Assembly (NCBI RefSeq): GCF_040801785.1
Contig: NZ_CP161805.1
Location: 496,001-560,000 of the forward strand
Origin: Sulfitobacter sp. LCG007
GTDB taxonomy: Bacteria; Pseudomonadota; Alphaproteobacteria; Rhodobacterales; Rhodobacteraceae
Length of the DNA: 64,000 nucleotides
Reading direction: 5' to 3'
In this document: in pieces, positions 1-17,514 of the stretch
Position numbering within the stretch: the first letter of the stretch is position 1
How the letters are laid out: the number at the start of each line of letters is the position of its first letter
Notes under the pieces: model-generated
Seen by the model: the letters and a program-made list of their open reading frames with translations, nothing else
Databases searched by the model: none
What the model was told of the DNA's origin: nothing
Translations under genes and position numbers: made by a program

Positions 1-383
1 ATGGGCGAGAGGTTCATCACGTTGCGGTGGGAAAAGGCGGGGGCGGCGGTACGGCGCTGCCAGCGCCAGTGCGCCCCTTCGGCGATGAACAGCGACTCGC
101 CGATGGCCGGGCGCAGCAGGTTCTTGGTGACGACCGACTTGGGATAGTCGTCGAGGCGTTCAAGCAGCATTTCGCGGATCGCGCCGGGATCCATGACCAT
201 GTGCCATCTGGTGGCGGTCTTGCCCGAGACCATGGGCTGGCGGGTCGCGATCTCGGGTATGATGCCCAGCACATTGCGGCGAACGGCGCCGAGGCTTCCC
301 AGAATGCCCAGGGGCTTGGTGACGAGGGGCACGCGGACCGGCAGCTTGGCGGCACTGGTGTCGTGGATTTCGGCCAAGGACAT
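1..383 (-). CDS. Cytochrome P450, N-terminal part (cut by window edge)
   Basis: This is the first 127 codons of a minus-strand gene that runs off the left end of the window. The start is an ATG at 383, with AGGAG about eight bases upstream on the coding strand. The translation contains a W-R-W-Q-R-R segment followed by A-P-A-F about 115 residues in, which matches the helix-C W-x-x-x-R region of cytochrome P450s. The preceding text (LLRPAIGESLF, IAEGAHW) is also typical of class-I bacterial P450s. The haem-binding Cys motif would lie outside the window, so the substrate cannot be guessed. The gene is divergent from tuf and shares a 206-base intergenic region with it. The family call is fairly secure and the role is unknown. 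Confidence 0.75.
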   Translation of the reverse strand, partial: MSLAEIHDTSAAKLPVRVPLVTKPLGILGSLGAVRRNVLGIIPEIATRQPMVSGKTATRWHMVMDPGAIREMLLERLDDYPKSVVTKNLLRPAIGESLFIAEGAHWRWQRRTAAPAFSHRNVMNLSP

Positions 384-409
384 GTTGGTACTCCTTACTT
401 TACTCCTCC

Positions 410-438
410 TTATATAGTGTGTCTTCCCGGCCGCCCAA
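410..438 (-). promoter_or_regulatory. Candidate promoter for the P450 gene
   Basis: Read on the minus strand, TTGGGC (438-433) is followed by an A/T-rich TATATAA stretch (416-410) at a spacing of 16-17 bases. It lies just upstream of the Shine-Dalgarno sequence and ATG. This is a consensus match by eye only. Confidence 0.35.
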
Positions 439-501
439 AAATAGCTTGGCATTGCGGCCGTCCGGGCCTGTGGGAGAAGGCGGGAACGCGCCAAGACGTG
501 C

Positions 502-530
502 TTGATTTTCCGCGCCCGAGGCAATACATC
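502..530 (+). promoter_or_regulatory. Candidate sigma-70 promoter of first tuf gene
   Basis: TTGATT at 502-507 and TACATC at 525-530 are separated by exactly 17 bases. The pair sits 60 bases before the tuf start. The same geometry recurs in front of most core operons in this window, which supports the call. Confidence 0.5.
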
Positions 531-589
531 GCCCGCCATGTCAGGAGAGGGCCATCTGCGGCCCACAGAAACGAAGGACGCCGTACAAG

Positions 590-1765
<1,176 letters not shown>

Positions 1766-1811
1766 GCAGCGCGCTTGCAGGGGCGGAATCATCCCGCCCG
1801 AAAGTCATACA

Positions 1812-1836
1812 GGGCCGCCTCGGGGCGGCCCTTATT
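1812..1836 (+). terminator. Rho-independent terminator after tuf
   Basis: GGGCCGCC (1812-1819) and GGCGGCCC (1824-1831) form an 8-bp stem with a TCGG tetraloop, followed by TTATT. It ends the tuf transcript ahead of tRNA-Trp. Confidence 0.85.
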
Positions 1837-1927
1837 CATTGCCGCCGCCCCCTTCGGATGGTCCGGGCAAAGAGGATAGCGCAACCCTTTCTGGCTGGCG
1901 AAAAACCGGTCGCCGGCGCAAATCCTC

Positions 1928-1956
1928 TTGAACCCGGGCCGGTTTGCGACTACCCA
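1928..1956 (+). promoter_or_regulatory. Candidate promoter of tRNA-Trp
   Basis: TTGAAC at 1928-1933 and TACCCA at 1951-1956 are separated by 17 bases. This would place transcription initiation about 18 bases before the mature tRNA 5' end. The downstream unknown gene may be carried on the same transcript. Confidence 0.5.
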
Positions 1957-1980
1957 GCGGCCTGCACAGCCGTGCACCGC

Positions 1981-2056
1981 AGGGGTTTAGCTCAGTCGGT
2001 AGAGCATCGGTCTCCAAAACCGAGGGTCGTGGGTTCGAGTCCCTCAGCCCCTGCCA
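1981..2056 (+). tRNA. tRNA-Trp (CCA anticodon)
   Basis: This is a 76-base cloverleaf with an encoded 3' CCA. The acceptor strands are AGGGGTT (1981-1987) and AGCCCCT (2046-2052), with discriminator G at 2053 and CCA at 2054-2056. The anticodon loop CTCCAAA gives anticodon CCA, which reads UGG. The T arm carries GTTCGA. A tRNA-Trp gene just ahead of secE-nusG is a familiar arrangement in alphaproteobacteria. Confidence 0.97.
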
Positions 2057-2212
2057 TATCACAAGTTGCCGCAATCCCTGTTGGCCGGATTGCTGGCCTT
2101 CACACGGCAGGCTTTCCCCCAAAAAGACACAAACCCTCCCTTCCGACGCCGGATTCGCTGTTTACCAAGATGTTCAGTGGCACGTGGCCGGAACCGACCT
2201 GCAGGAGGTGAC

Positions 2213-2959
2213 ATGCGCATTACCAATCCCCATCTCGTAAAGGCGCCTCTGGACGCCGAACTGATCGCGATACGCCGGCTGCTGTCCGAAGAGCCGGTTT
2301 CGCCGAAAGCGCCCAGGCGTCGCACGGGCGCGGACCCCGAGAGGATGCGGGCGCTTGCGTCGAAAGTCGCGGATGTGATGGCCCAGAGAGAGCGGACACC
2401 GGAAGCCGCATCCACGCGTATGCCGCCGGAAGGTCCGGCCCGAAACGCAGCCAGCGCGGCGCAGGCAGCGCTCGAGGTGGCGGATCAGCTATCCCTGGCG
2501 ATGCCCGATGTGCGCGGATCACGTCAGCTGAACCCGGCGCATCGAGGGATATCCACTGAACCGCCAGCCGAAGAGCGCCCGTCTCTCGCGCCGCGTATCA
2601 TGTGCGCCGCGTTGATCGTCGTCGCCCTCATGCATCCGTTGCCGGCCGCCATCCTGTTGGGAGCCGCGATCGTTTGCATGGCGAGCATCCTTCTTGCCCT
2701 TGGCTCCAGGCGGGTCTGGGGCGCGGTGCTGGGACGGATCGACCGCATCGCTCAGCGCCGGCCGGCACGGGCCGCTGCCATGCGCCACCGGCTCGACGCG
2801 CTCGCCATGCGTTGGGACGAGGTGCTCGACCGCTTCCCCGAGCGCTGGGTCGAGGGGCTTTACATGCCGGACTTCGCGCATATCGTTTCGGCCGATGCCC
2901 GGCATCAGGCCGACCCGCGGTCACGGCAGGGGCGGCTGCGCGGCGGGGCATTGGCCTGA
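2213..2959 (+). CDS. Unknown membrane protein between tRNA-Trp and secE
   Basis: This encodes a 248-residue protein that I do not recognise. The ATG at 2213 is preceded five bases upstream by a strong AGGAGG (2203-2208), which decides the start over earlier in-frame codons. Residues 1-125 are hydrophilic and rich in Arg, Ala and Pro, without obvious structure. Residues about 130-165 are strongly hydrophobic and could form two membrane spans or a hairpin. The C-terminal part (about 170-248) is basic and then more ordered, including FPERWVEGLYMPDF near residue 210. It lies upstream of secE, whose own promoter overlaps the gap after this gene. Membrane location is inferred and no function is assigned. 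Confidence 0.75.
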   Translation: MRITNPHLVKAPLDAELIAIRRLLSEEPVSPKAPRRRTGADPERMRALASKVADVMAQRERTPEAASTRMPPEGPARNAASAAQAALEVADQLSLAMPDVRGSRQLNPAHRGISTEPPAEERPSLAPRIMCAALIVVALMHPLPAAILLGAAIVCMASILLALGSRRVWGAVLGRIDRIAQRRPARAAAMRHRLDALAMRWDEVLDRFPERWVEGLYMPDFAHIVSADARHQADPRSRQGRLRGGALA

Positions 2960-2993
2960 GGGCTTCGCTGGCGGGGCCGTCCGCGTTCCGGCC

Positions 2994-3022
2994 TTGAATT
3001 CCGGGCGGCGCCCGGTTACATG
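2994..3022 (+). promoter_or_regulatory. Candidate promoter of secE-nusG
   Basis: TTGAAT (2994-2999) and TACATG (3017-3022) are separated by 17 bases. The spacer contains a GC-rich inverted repeat, CCGGGCG/CGCCCGG. The secE ATG is about 30 bases downstream. Confidence 0.5.
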
Positions 3023-3053
3023 GCCCGGACCGATACGCCGCAGGACATCCTTC

Positions 3054-3257
3054 ATGGCTACCACCAATCCGCTTCAGTTCATCCAGCAGGTTCGCACCGA
3101 GGTTTCCAAGGTCGTCTGGCCAACCCGGCGCGAGGTCTTGCTGACGACGGTGATGGTATTCATCCTGGCGGCGCTGACGGCGATCTTCTTCGCCACCGTG
3201 GACATCATCATCCGCGGCGGTCTGCAGGCGGTCCTGACGTTCTTCGGGCAGGGCTGA
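3054..3257 (+). CDS. secE: Preprotein translocase subunit SecE
   Basis: This encodes a 67-residue SecE, the small essential subunit that clamps SecY in the protein-conducting channel. The sequence has an amphipathic N-terminus with VSKVVWPTRREV, the conserved cytoplasmic helix, and then a single membrane span at about residues 28-55. This is the short one-span form usual outside enterobacteria. It precedes nusG, as is near-universal in bacteria. The ATG at 3054 was chosen because the product then aligns with the family length. The upstream AGGAC is only a modest ribosome-binding site. Confidence 0.95.
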   Translation: MATTNPLQFIQQVRTEVSKVVWPTRREVLLTTVMVFILAALTAIFFATVDIIIRGGLQAVLTFFGQG

Positions 3258-3322
3258 GGCGAGGCGGGACCGGAAGGTTCAAATCGCCGCGGGCACTTGC
3301 AAGGAAAGCCCCGGCGGGGTAA

Positions 3323-3355
3323 GCCGCACTCCTGACCTGAGCAGGGGCGTGCGGC
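3323..3355 (+). other. Hairpin between secE and nusG
   Basis: GCCGCAC (3323-3329) pairs with GTGCGGC (3349-3355), with further pairing CCTG/CAGG inside. No clean T-run follows directly; a T-rich stretch begins about 18 bases later (3373-3381). It could be an attenuator, a processing site or a weak terminator. Confidence 0.4.
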
Positions 3356-3463
3356 GATTCGAGTTGCGCGCCGATTTTTTGTTTCGGGGCGGTGGGCTGA
3401 GGGCCCAGGACAAGCGGAATTTGGTGCGGCAGGCCGTACCGCAAGACGGGAACCTTGGTTCAG

Positions 3464-3997
3464 ATGGCAAAACGCTGGTATTCGGTCTCGGTTCTGTCGA
3501 ACTTCGAAAAGAAGATCGCGGAACAGATCAAGGCCTCGACGGCCGAGCAGGGACTGGAAGAACAGATCGACGAGGTCCTCGTGCCCACCGAAGAGGTGAT
3601 CGAGGTGCGGCGGGGCAAGAAGGTGACGACAGAGCGGCGTTTCATGCCCGGCTACGTGCTTGTGCATATGGAGATGTCCGATCAGGGGTACCATCTGATC
3701 AATTCGATCAATCGCGTCACGGGGTTCCTCGGGCCGCAGGGCCGCCCGATGCCGATGCGCGACGCCGAGGTGAACGCGATCCTGAACCGGGTCCAGGAAG
3801 GCGAGGAGACGCCGCGGACCCTGATCCACTTCGAGGTGGGCGAGAAGGTAAAGGTTGCCGACGGTCCCTTCGAGGACTTCGATGGCATGATCGAGGAAGT
3901 CGACGAGGACAACCAGCGCCTCAAGGTGTCGGTCTCGATCTTCGGCCGGGAAACGCCGGTCGAGCTGGAATTCACTCAGGTCAACAAGCAGGTCTGA
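3464..3997 (+). CDS. nusG: Transcription termination/antitermination factor NusG
   Basis: NusG binds the RNA-polymerase clamp and links transcription to Rho and to the ribosome. From the ATG at 3464 the protein is 177 residues and begins [10 protein letters not shown], the usual alphaproteobacterial N-terminus. A TTG three codons upstream is also possible. The N-terminal NGN domain contains MPGYVLVHM near residue 65. The C-terminal KOW domain contains [14 protein letters not shown] and a following VSIFGR segment. It sits between secE and the L11/L1 genes, the classical arrangement. Confidence 0.96.
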   Translation: MAKRWYSVSVLSNFEKKIAEQIKASTAEQGLEEQIDEVLVPTEEVIEVRRGKKVTTERRFMPGYVLVHMEMSDQGYHLINSINRVTGFLGPQGRPMPMRDAEVNAILNRVQEGEETPRTLIHFEVGEKVKVADGPFEDFDGMIEEVDEDNQRLKVSVSIFGRETPVELEFTQVNKQV

Positions 3998-4142
3998 GCG
4001 AGCGCCGGGGCGACCCGGCAGGCGTGGGAGGCGAGGGGGCCGCGGCACCCGGACCGGACCACGGCAACACCGGCGGAATAATGAACCGCCAGTCAAAAGC
4101 CTGACCGGCGCGCCGGGAAGGTGTTGGAAAAGGAGATGGCCA

Positions 4143-4568
4143 ATGGCCAAGAAAGTTATCGGCAGCCTCAAGCTGCAAGTTAAGGCCGGACAGGCCAACC
4201 CGTCCCCGCCCGTGGGCCCCGCCCTCGGTCAGCGCGGGATCAACATCATGGAATTCTGCAAGGCCTTCAATGCGAAGACCGCCGAAATGGAGCCGGGCGC
4301 TCCGTGTCCGACCGTGATCACCTATTACCAGGACAAGTCCTTCACGATGGAAATCAAGACGCCGCCGGCGTCGTATTACCTCAAGAAGGCGGCGAAGGTG
4401 CAAAGTGGCGCCAAGAACCCGAGCCGCGAGACCATCGGCACGGTGAGCGTCGCGCAGGTGCGCGAGATCGCGGAAGCGAAGATGAAGGATCTGAACGCCA
4501 ACGATATCGAGGGCGCGATGCAGATCATCCTGGGTTCGGCCCGGTCCATGGGAATCGAGGTGCGCTGA
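4143..4568 (+). CDS. rplK: 50S ribosomal protein L11
   Basis: This encodes a 141-residue L11, which forms the GTPase-associated centre with 23S rRNA helices 43-44. The translation opens [16 protein letters not shown] and keeps the proline-rich linker ([13 protein letters not shown]) characteristic of L11. An AAAAGGAGA ribosome-binding site precedes the ATG. It is separated by a single base from rplA, so L11 and L1 are made from one transcript, probably extending from secE-nusG. Confidence 0.98.
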   Translation: MAKKVIGSLKLQVKAGQANPSPPVGPALGQRGINIMEFCKAFNAKTAEMEPGAPCPTVITYYQDKSFTMEIKTPPASYYLKKAAKVQSGAKNPSRETIGTVSVAQVREIAEAKMKDLNANDIEGAMQIILGSARSMGIEVR

Positions 4569-4569
4569 G

Positions 4570-5277
4570 ATGGCAAAGCTTTCAAAACGTGTCCGCGCGC
4601 AACGCGAAGCTTTCGACGGCCGCGAGAACCTGTCGGTCGAAGACGCCGTCGCCCTGGTGAAGTCCCAGGCGAACGCGAAATTCGACGAAACGATCGAAGT
4701 GGCGATGAACCTCGGCGTCGACCCGCGCCACGCGGACCAGATGGTGCGCGGCGTGGTCGGACTTCCGAACGGCACGGGCAAGACGGTGCGCGTTGCGGTC
4801 TTCGCCCGCGGCGCGAAGGCGGACGAGGCAAAGGCGGCCGGTGCTGACATCGTCGGGGCGGAAGACCTGATGGAGACCGTGCAGGGCGGCAAGATCGAGT
4901 TCGACCGCTGCATCGCCACGCCGGACATGATGCCGATCGTCGGCCGGCTGGGCAAGGTGCTCGGCCCGCGCAATCTGATGCCGAACCCCAAGGTCGGAAC
5001 GGTGACCATGGATGTGGCCGAAGCCGTCAAGGCGGCGAAGGGCGGCGAAGTCCAGTTCAAGGTCGAGAAGGCAGGCGTGATCCATGCGGGCGTCGGCAAG
5101 GTGTCGTTCGACGAGGCCAAGCTGGTCGAGAACGTGCGTGCTTTCGTGTCCGCTGTCGCGCGGGCAAAGCCCGCCGGCGCCAAGGGGACCTACATGAAGA
5201 AGATCTCGCTTTCCTCGACCATGGGTCCGGGGGTGAGCGTTTCTGTCGAGAACGCGGGTACCAACAGCGGCAACTGA
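4570..5277 (+). CDS. rplA: 50S ribosomal protein L1
   Basis: This encodes a 235-residue L1, the mobile L1-stalk protein that also represses its own operon in many bacteria by binding mRNA. Diagnostic segments are the [16 protein letters not shown] stretch and [18 protein letters not shown] near residue 130. Length is normal for the family. A strong terminator follows immediately, which closes the secE-nusG-rplK-rplA unit and separates it from rplJ-rplL. Confidence 0.98.
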   Translation: MAKLSKRVRAQREAFDGRENLSVEDAVALVKSQANAKFDETIEVAMNLGVDPRHADQMVRGVVGLPNGTGKTVRVAVFARGAKADEAKAAGADIVGAEDLMETVQGGKIEFDRCIATPDMMPIVGRLGKVLGPRNLMPNPKVGTVTMDVAEAVKAAKGGEVQFKVEKAGVIHAGVGKVSFDEAKLVENVRAFVSAVARAKPAGAKGTYMKKISLSSTMGPGVSVSVENAGTNSGN

Positions 5278-5303
5278 GCCCTTTCGGCGACAAGAACCGA
5301 TCG

Positions 5304-5330
5304 GGGCGGGCCGCAGGGCCCGCCCTTTTC
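5304..5330 (+). terminator. Terminator after rplA
   Basis: GGGCGGGCC (5304-5312), loop GCAG, then GGCCCGCCC (5317-5325) and TTTT form a textbook intrinsic terminator. Confidence 0.9.
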
Positions 5331-5602
5331 GTTTGCCGGTGGTTTTTGCCGTTTCGGTCTTGGCATCGGCGGCCGAACGGACTAGGCAACATGCCTGCGC
5401 CAAGCATGCGATTCGTCGTGCGCTTTCGCTTTCGTCCGAGATGGCGGGTGGCTTGCCATAATTCCTGCCTGAGACGGGAAATACCAGATTTTGCCGTGGG
5501 CACTCCGCGGTCGGTTCTGGGCGTACCCCGTTTGGACATCGACGCCGGCCGCTGGCCGGCATTTCTGAGCCGGGGGGAAACTCCCATAACTGGAGTGAAA
5601 CT
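5331..5602 (+). promoter_or_regulatory. rplJ leader region with candidate promoter
   Basis: This region of about 270 bases separates the L1 terminator from rplJ and holds no convincing gene. TTGGCA (5360-5365) and TAGGCA (5383-5388), 17 bases apart, are the best promoter candidate. Transcription from there would give a leader of roughly 200 bases. Such a leader is the expected place for an L10(L12)4-binding element that autoregulates rplJL in many bacteria. I see several short inverted repeats (for example GCCGGCC/GGCCGGC around 5545-5562) but cannot fold the region reliably by eye. Confidence 0.45.
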
Positions 5603-6118
5603 GTGGATAGAGCCCAGAAAGAACAACTGGTCGACGAGCTCGGCCAGATTTTCGAAAGCTCTGGCGTCGTAGTGGTCAGCCACTACGCCGGTCTGACAGT
5701 TGCCGAAATGCAGGACCTTCGCGCGCGCGCTCGCGCTGCGGGCGGGGCCGTGCGTGTTGCCAAGAACAGGCTCGCCAAGATCGCCCTCGAGGGAAAGCCG
5801 TGCGCAAGCATCGCTTCGCTTCTCACGGGCATGACCGTTCTCACCTTTTCCGAAGACCCCGTGGCAGCAGCCAAGGTGGCCCAGGACTACGCCAAGGCGA
5901 ACTCGAAATTCGAGATCCTCGGCGGTGCAATGGGTGAGAATGCGTTGGATCCGGCTGGTGTCGAAGCCGTGTCGAAAATGCCGTCGCGTGAAGAGCTCAT
6001 CGCTTCGATCGTCGGCTGCATCGGCGCGCCTGCCTCGAACATCGCCGGCGCCATTGGCGCTCCTGCAAGCAATATCGCGTCCATCCTGTCCACCATCGAG
6101 GACAAGGCGGCCGCCTGA
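5603..6118 (+). CDS. rplJ: 50S ribosomal protein L10
   Basis: This encodes a 171-residue L10, the stalk base that anchors L7/L12 dimers. It starts with GTG at 5603, preceded by GGAG, and begins [13 protein letters not shown]. The globular domain includes [11 protein letters not shown] and [11 protein letters not shown]. Near the C-terminus the octapeptide GAPASNIA occurs twice, at residues 141-148 and 152-159, lengthening the helix-spine region where L7/L12 dimers dock. This suggests an extra dimer-binding segment, which is inference. It is followed after 71 bases by rplL. Confidence 0.97.
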   Translation: MDRAQKEQLVDELGQIFESSGVVVVSHYAGLTVAEMQDLRARARAAGGAVRVAKNRLAKIALEGKPCASIASLLTGMTVLTFSEDPVAAAKVAQDYAKANSKFEILGGAMGENALDPAGVEAVSKMPSREELIASIVGCIGAPASNIAGAIGAPASNIASILSTIEDKAAA

Positions 6119-6189
6119 AGCAACGTCAAGCCGGCGTCAGGTTGAATACCGACGTTGGGACACACATATCGTAACGGAAAGAGCTTAAC

Positions 6190-6567
6190 ATGGCTGATCT
6201 GAAGAAACTGGCAGAAGAGATCGTTGGTCTGACCCTGCTGGAAGCGCAAGAACTGAAAACCATCCTCAAGGACGAATACGGCATCGAGCCCGCAGCTGGC
6301 GGCGCTGTCATGATGGCCGGCCCGGCAGCCGACGCCGGTGGCGCAGCCGAGGAAGAGAAGACCGAATTCGACGTCGTTCTGAAGAACGCCGGCGCTTCCA
6401 AGATCAACGTGATCAAGGAAGTCCGCGGCATCACCGGTCTTGGCCTGAAGGAAGCCAAGGACCTGGTCGAAGCCGGCGGCAAGATCAAGGAAGGCGTTGC
6501 GAAGGCCGAAGCAGAAGAGATCAAGAGCAAGCTGGAAGCAGCTGGCGCCGAGGTCGAACTGGCCTGA
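6190..6567 (+). CDS. rplL: 50S ribosomal protein L7/L12
   Basis: This encodes a 125-residue acidic L7/L12, the multicopy stalk protein that recruits translational GTPases. The N-terminal dimerisation domain is followed by an Ala/Gly-rich hinge around residues 38-55. The C-terminal domain contains [11 protein letters not shown] and [12 protein letters not shown], including the conserved factor-contact surface. Codon use is strongly biased, as expected for one of the most abundant proteins. The 286-base gap to rpoB carries what looks like a separate rpoB promoter. Confidence 0.98.
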   Translation: MADLKKLAEEIVGLTLLEAQELKTILKDEYGIEPAAGGAVMMAGPAADAGGAAEEEKTEFDVVLKNAGASKINVIKEVRGITGLGLKEAKDLVEAGGKIKEGVAKAEAEEIKSKLEAAGAEVELA

Positions 6568-6684
6568 GCCGGACTTTGGGGTAACATGCGCCGGAAAGGC
6601 GCGTGCCGGGGTCTGCATCAAGGCCCGCCCCGCAAGCAAAACAAGGCTGGTCCCGGGAGTTCCGGGTCCAGCCTAGCCTGTCTT

Positions 6685-6714
6685 GGAAAGGGCCCTCACG
6701 GAAGGACCTTTTCC
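6685..6714 (+). other. Inverted repeat in rplL-rpoB gap
   Basis: GGAAAGG (6685-6691) can pair with CCTTTTCC (6707-6714) around a 15-base loop. Its position between rplL and rpoB is comparable to the partial attenuator or RNase III site known in enterobacteria. There is no T-run, so it is described only as a possible processing or attenuation element. Confidence 0.35.
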
Positions 6715-6764
6715 AGGATGCGCTCCAAGGGTCGGGAGGCCGCCGGTGGGACGGCGGCCACGAA

Positions 6765-6792
6765 TTGACCCGAACGCATCGTCTCGTATGGG
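6765..6792 (+). promoter_or_regulatory. Candidate rpoB promoter
   Basis: TTGACC (6765-6770) and TATGGG (6787-6792) are separated by 16 bases. The rpoB ATG lies about 60 bases beyond. It would allow rpoBC expression independent of rplJL. Confidence 0.45.
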
Positions 6793-6853
6793 CAGGACGC
6801 CGTGGCCCGACGGCAATCCTGACCGGTGAGAACTCTGAAAGGTGACACCTGAC

Positions 6854-10983
<4,130 letters not shown>

Positions 10984-10987
<4 letters not shown>

Positions 10988-11276
10988 GTCTCAAACTTGT
11001 CGTAACAGTGGCCATACCTGTGGCAGCTCTGCTGGGCTTTGTCGTGGGAGCAGCCACAGCCGCTACATCGCTGCCCGCTGTGAGTATTCTCGCTGGGGAA
11101 CCTGACCAATTGACTGGCGAAGTCGCCATCATGCATCCAACGTCGTTCGATCCGATGGAGATCGCAGCTTCGGTTTGCGGTGGGGAACTCCAAGTCGAAG
11201 ACTACACAATCGAATCAAGCGTATTGGCGGTCGAATGGGCCCGATTTGAATGCGCTAAGCAAGGAAAGGTCATCCA

Positions 11277-11280
<4 letters not shown>
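10984..11280 (+). CDS. Small exported or membrane-anchored protein of unknown function between rpoB and rpoC
   Basis: This 98-codon reading frame fills the space between rpoB and rpoC. It starts with GTG at 10984, which overlaps the rpoB stop as GTGA, and has GGAGG seven bases upstream (10972-10976). It ends with TGA inside ATGA, where the ATG is the rpoC start. It is therefore translationally coupled on both sides. Residues about 4-27 form a hydrophobic stretch after one Lys and end in ATAATS, resembling a signal peptide or signal anchor. The remainder is about 70 mostly polar residues with two Cys (near 65 and 90). By hand count only about half of its third codon positions are G or C, against a large majority in rpoB and rpoC. 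I do not recognise the family. Acquired DNA is one explanation. Confidence 0.7.
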
Positions 11281-15518
<4,238 letters not shown>

Positions 15519-15543
15519 TCTCGGACCGATCCCGAAACGCTCA

Positions 15544-15576
15544 AGCCCCCGCGATGCAGATCGCGGGGGCTTTCTT
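15544..15576 (+). terminator. Terminator after rpoC
   Basis: AGCCCCCGCGAT (15544-15555), loop GCAG, then ATCGCGGGGGCT (15560-15571) followed by TTCTT. The 12-bp perfect stem ends the rpoB-rpoC transcript. Confidence 0.93.
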
Positions 15577-15976
15577 GTTCGAATGGGTCACGGACCGCGC
15601 GCCGCGCATACGGCCTGTAGCATCATGGGAATTGCGCGCCATGCCTGTGTGGCGGCCCCGCGTCAGATCCAGGATGGATCGTGAGCGGTCGCCGGATGCG
15701 GTCCGGTCACATCGGTTCGACCGAGGCGCCCCGGCGCAGACCGGGAGGAGCTAACCTGCCTGCCACCTTATCGTAGTCCGCGATCCCGACCGCGGGTTGC
15801 GGATTTCCCGGAAGCTGCACCGCCGCACTCCCGTCCATGCTGCCGGGCATCTTGCAAATGTCGCCCGATCGCGGCATCCAGACCGTGCTCTCGACCTTCC
15901 CGCCTACCATCCCGCATCAGAATTGGAACTTGCCGTGTCAGACGTTACGGGAAAAGGGCTGTCCGCGCCGGCGAAG
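15577..15976. other. Gap between rpoC and EamA gene, mostly unassigned
   Basis: About 400 bases lie between the rpoC terminator and the transporter start. I see no RNA gene, no clear promoter and no repeat. The only candidate gene is a weak minus-strand frame listed separately (15707-15910). Confidence 0.5.
15707..15910 (-). CDS. Possible small hypothetical protein (weak)
   Basis: This minus-strand frame of 67 codons runs from an ATG at 15910 to a TGA. It has no clear Shine-Dalgarno sequence. Third positions are GC-rich, roughly three in four by eye, consistent with coding in this genome but also with chance in high-GC DNA. The product is small, Gly/Pro-rich in its second half, and has no signal peptide or membrane span. 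I do not recognise it. It would be the only minus-strand gene between 590 and 56775, which counts against it. Confidence 0.25.
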   Translation of the reverse strand: MVGGKVESTVWMPRSGDICKMPGSMDGSAAVQLPGNPQPAVGIADYDKVAGRLAPPGLRRGASVEPM

Positions 15977-16849
15977 ATGTCGGAAAACATGACCGGCGCT
16001 CTCCTGATGATGGCGGCAATGGCGGCGTTCACGATCAACGACACGATGTTGAAGGCCACCGGGGGCGAAGTGCCGCTGTTCCAGTTGCTGTTCCTGCGCG
16101 GCCTGCTGGCGTCGGTGCTGATCTTCGTGCTGGCCCGGGCCCGGGCCCGCGGTTCGCTTCGTGCCCCGATCTCGCGGCGTGACGGCGTCCTCATCGGTAT
16201 CCGGAGCCTGGCCGAGGTCGGGGCGGCCTACTTCTTTCTGTCGGCCCTGTTTCACATGCCGCTCGCCAATGTCTCGGCGGTGCTCCAGGCGCTGCCCCTC
16301 ACCGTCACGCTGGCCTCGGCGATCTTCCTGCGCGAGAGGGTGGGATGGCGGCGGCTTCTCGCGATCCTCATCGGGTTCATCGGCATGCTGCTGATCCTGC
16401 GCCCGGGACCGGAGGGCTTCAGCGTCTGGTCGATCTACGCGCTGCTCGCCGTGGCCTGCGTCACGGTGCGCGATCTGTCCGTGCGGCGCATGTCACCGGC
16501 CGTCTCATCGATCGCCGTCACCCTCGCGGCTTCGCTGACGGTGACGATCTGCGCCGGTCTCGCGGCGGGCACGGAACCGTGGGTGCCCGTCGACGGCGCG
16601 AACGCCTTGCTGATCGCCGGTTCGGCCGTCTTCATCGTCGGTGGCTACTATACCAGCGTGCAGGTCATGCGCCACGGCGACATTTCCTATATCGCCCCGT
16701 TCCGCTATACCAGCCTGCTCTGGGCCCTGCTGCTCGGCTGGCTCGTCTTCGGCGACTGGCCGGCCCCGCTGACCTTGCTTGGCGCCGCGATCATCGTCGC
16801 CACCGGTCTGTTCACGCTGTACCGGGAACGGAAGGTCGCGGCCGTCTGA
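15977..16849 (+). CDS. EamA/DMT-family transporter (10 membrane spans)
   Basis: From the ATG at 15977 this encodes a 290-residue integral membrane protein of the drug/metabolite transporter superfamily. Two EamA halves are visible, each with about five hydrophobic spans. The first half contains LFLRGLLASVL, and LRERVGWRRLLAILIGFIG ends it. The second half ends with LLGWLVFGDWPAPLTLLGA followed by a short basic tail. Family members export amino acids, nucleosides or other metabolites, and the substrate is not predictable here. An upstream GTG at 15935 is an alternative start. It sits alone between the rpoBC terminator and the rpsL promoter. Confidence 0.88.
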   Translation: MSENMTGALLMMAAMAAFTINDTMLKATGGEVPLFQLLFLRGLLASVLIFVLARARARGSLRAPISRRDGVLIGIRSLAEVGAAYFFLSALFHMPLANVSAVLQALPLTVTLASAIFLRERVGWRRLLAILIGFIGMLLILRPGPEGFSVWSIYALLAVACVTVRDLSVRRMSPAVSSIAVTLAASLTVTICAGLAAGTEPWVPVDGANALLIAGSAVFIVGGYYTSVQVMRHGDISYIAPFRYTSLLWALLLGWLVFGDWPAPLTLLGAAIIVATGLFTLYRERKVAAV

Positions 16850-16874
16850 GGCCCTGGAGGGCAGGGGGGTGCTG

Positions 16875-16903
16875 TTGACACCCGGTGCGACTCCCTCTAT
16901 AGC
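16875..16903 (+). promoter_or_regulatory. Strong promoter of the str operon (rpsL)
   Basis: A perfect TTGACA (16875-16880) is followed by 17 bases and TATAGC (16898-16903). It is the best consensus promoter in the window. It implies an untranslated leader of about 220 bases before rpsL. Confidence 0.75.
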
Positions 16904-17130
16904 GCCGCTATCTCGGGGGTGGGGTCTGTCCCATGCTCCGAATTCTGAACTGTAGTGGTCACGATCCGGCCTATTGCTGGCCCGATCCTCTGAATGCCCA
17001 CCGCTTCGTTTCCTCGGTACGGAAACGGTTGCGGTCTTTTCGCTTTGCGAGTGCGCAATGCGAGCCTAACCAACCGCATGGGGGTCGACCTCGTGCACAC
17101 ATATGTGAGCAACACGGGGAAAGATCCGGT

Positions 17131-17502
17131 ATGCCAACGATCCAACAGCTGATCCGCAAGCCGCGGCAGCCGAAAGTACGACGCTCGAAGTCCCAGCACC
17201 TGGAGCAGTGCCCGCAGAAGCGCGGCGTCTGCACCCGTGTCTATACCACCACGCCGAAGAAGCCGAACTCGGCCATGCGGAAAGTCGCCAAGGTGCGTCT
17301 GACCAACGGGTTCGAGGTCATCTCCTACATCCCGGGCGAAAGCCACAACCTTCAGGAACACTCGGTTGTCCTGATCCGTGGCGGCCGTGTGAAGGACCTT
17401 CCGGGTGTCCGCTACCACATCCTGCGCGGTGTGCTGGATACCCAGGGCGTGAAGGACCGCAAGCAGCGCCGTTCGAAATACGGCGCCAAGCGTCCGAAGT
17501 AA
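17131..17502 (+). CDS. rpsL: 30S ribosomal protein S12
   Basis: This encodes a 123-residue S12, a decoding-centre protein. The start is ATG at 17131 ([12 protein letters not shown]). The two loops in which streptomycin-resistance mutations occur, [12 protein letters not shown] near residue 43 and [11 protein letters not shown] near residue 88, both have the wild-type lysines. It is followed by rpsG after a 12-base gap, the standard str-operon order. Confidence 0.98.
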   Translation: MPTIQQLIRKPRQPKVRRSKSQHLEQCPQKRGVCTRVYTTTPKKPNSAMRKVAKVRLTNGFEVISYIPGESHNLQEHSVVLIRGGRVKDLPGVRYHILRGVLDTQGVKDRKQRRSKYGAKRPK

Positions 17503-17514
17503 GGAGAGACACAG

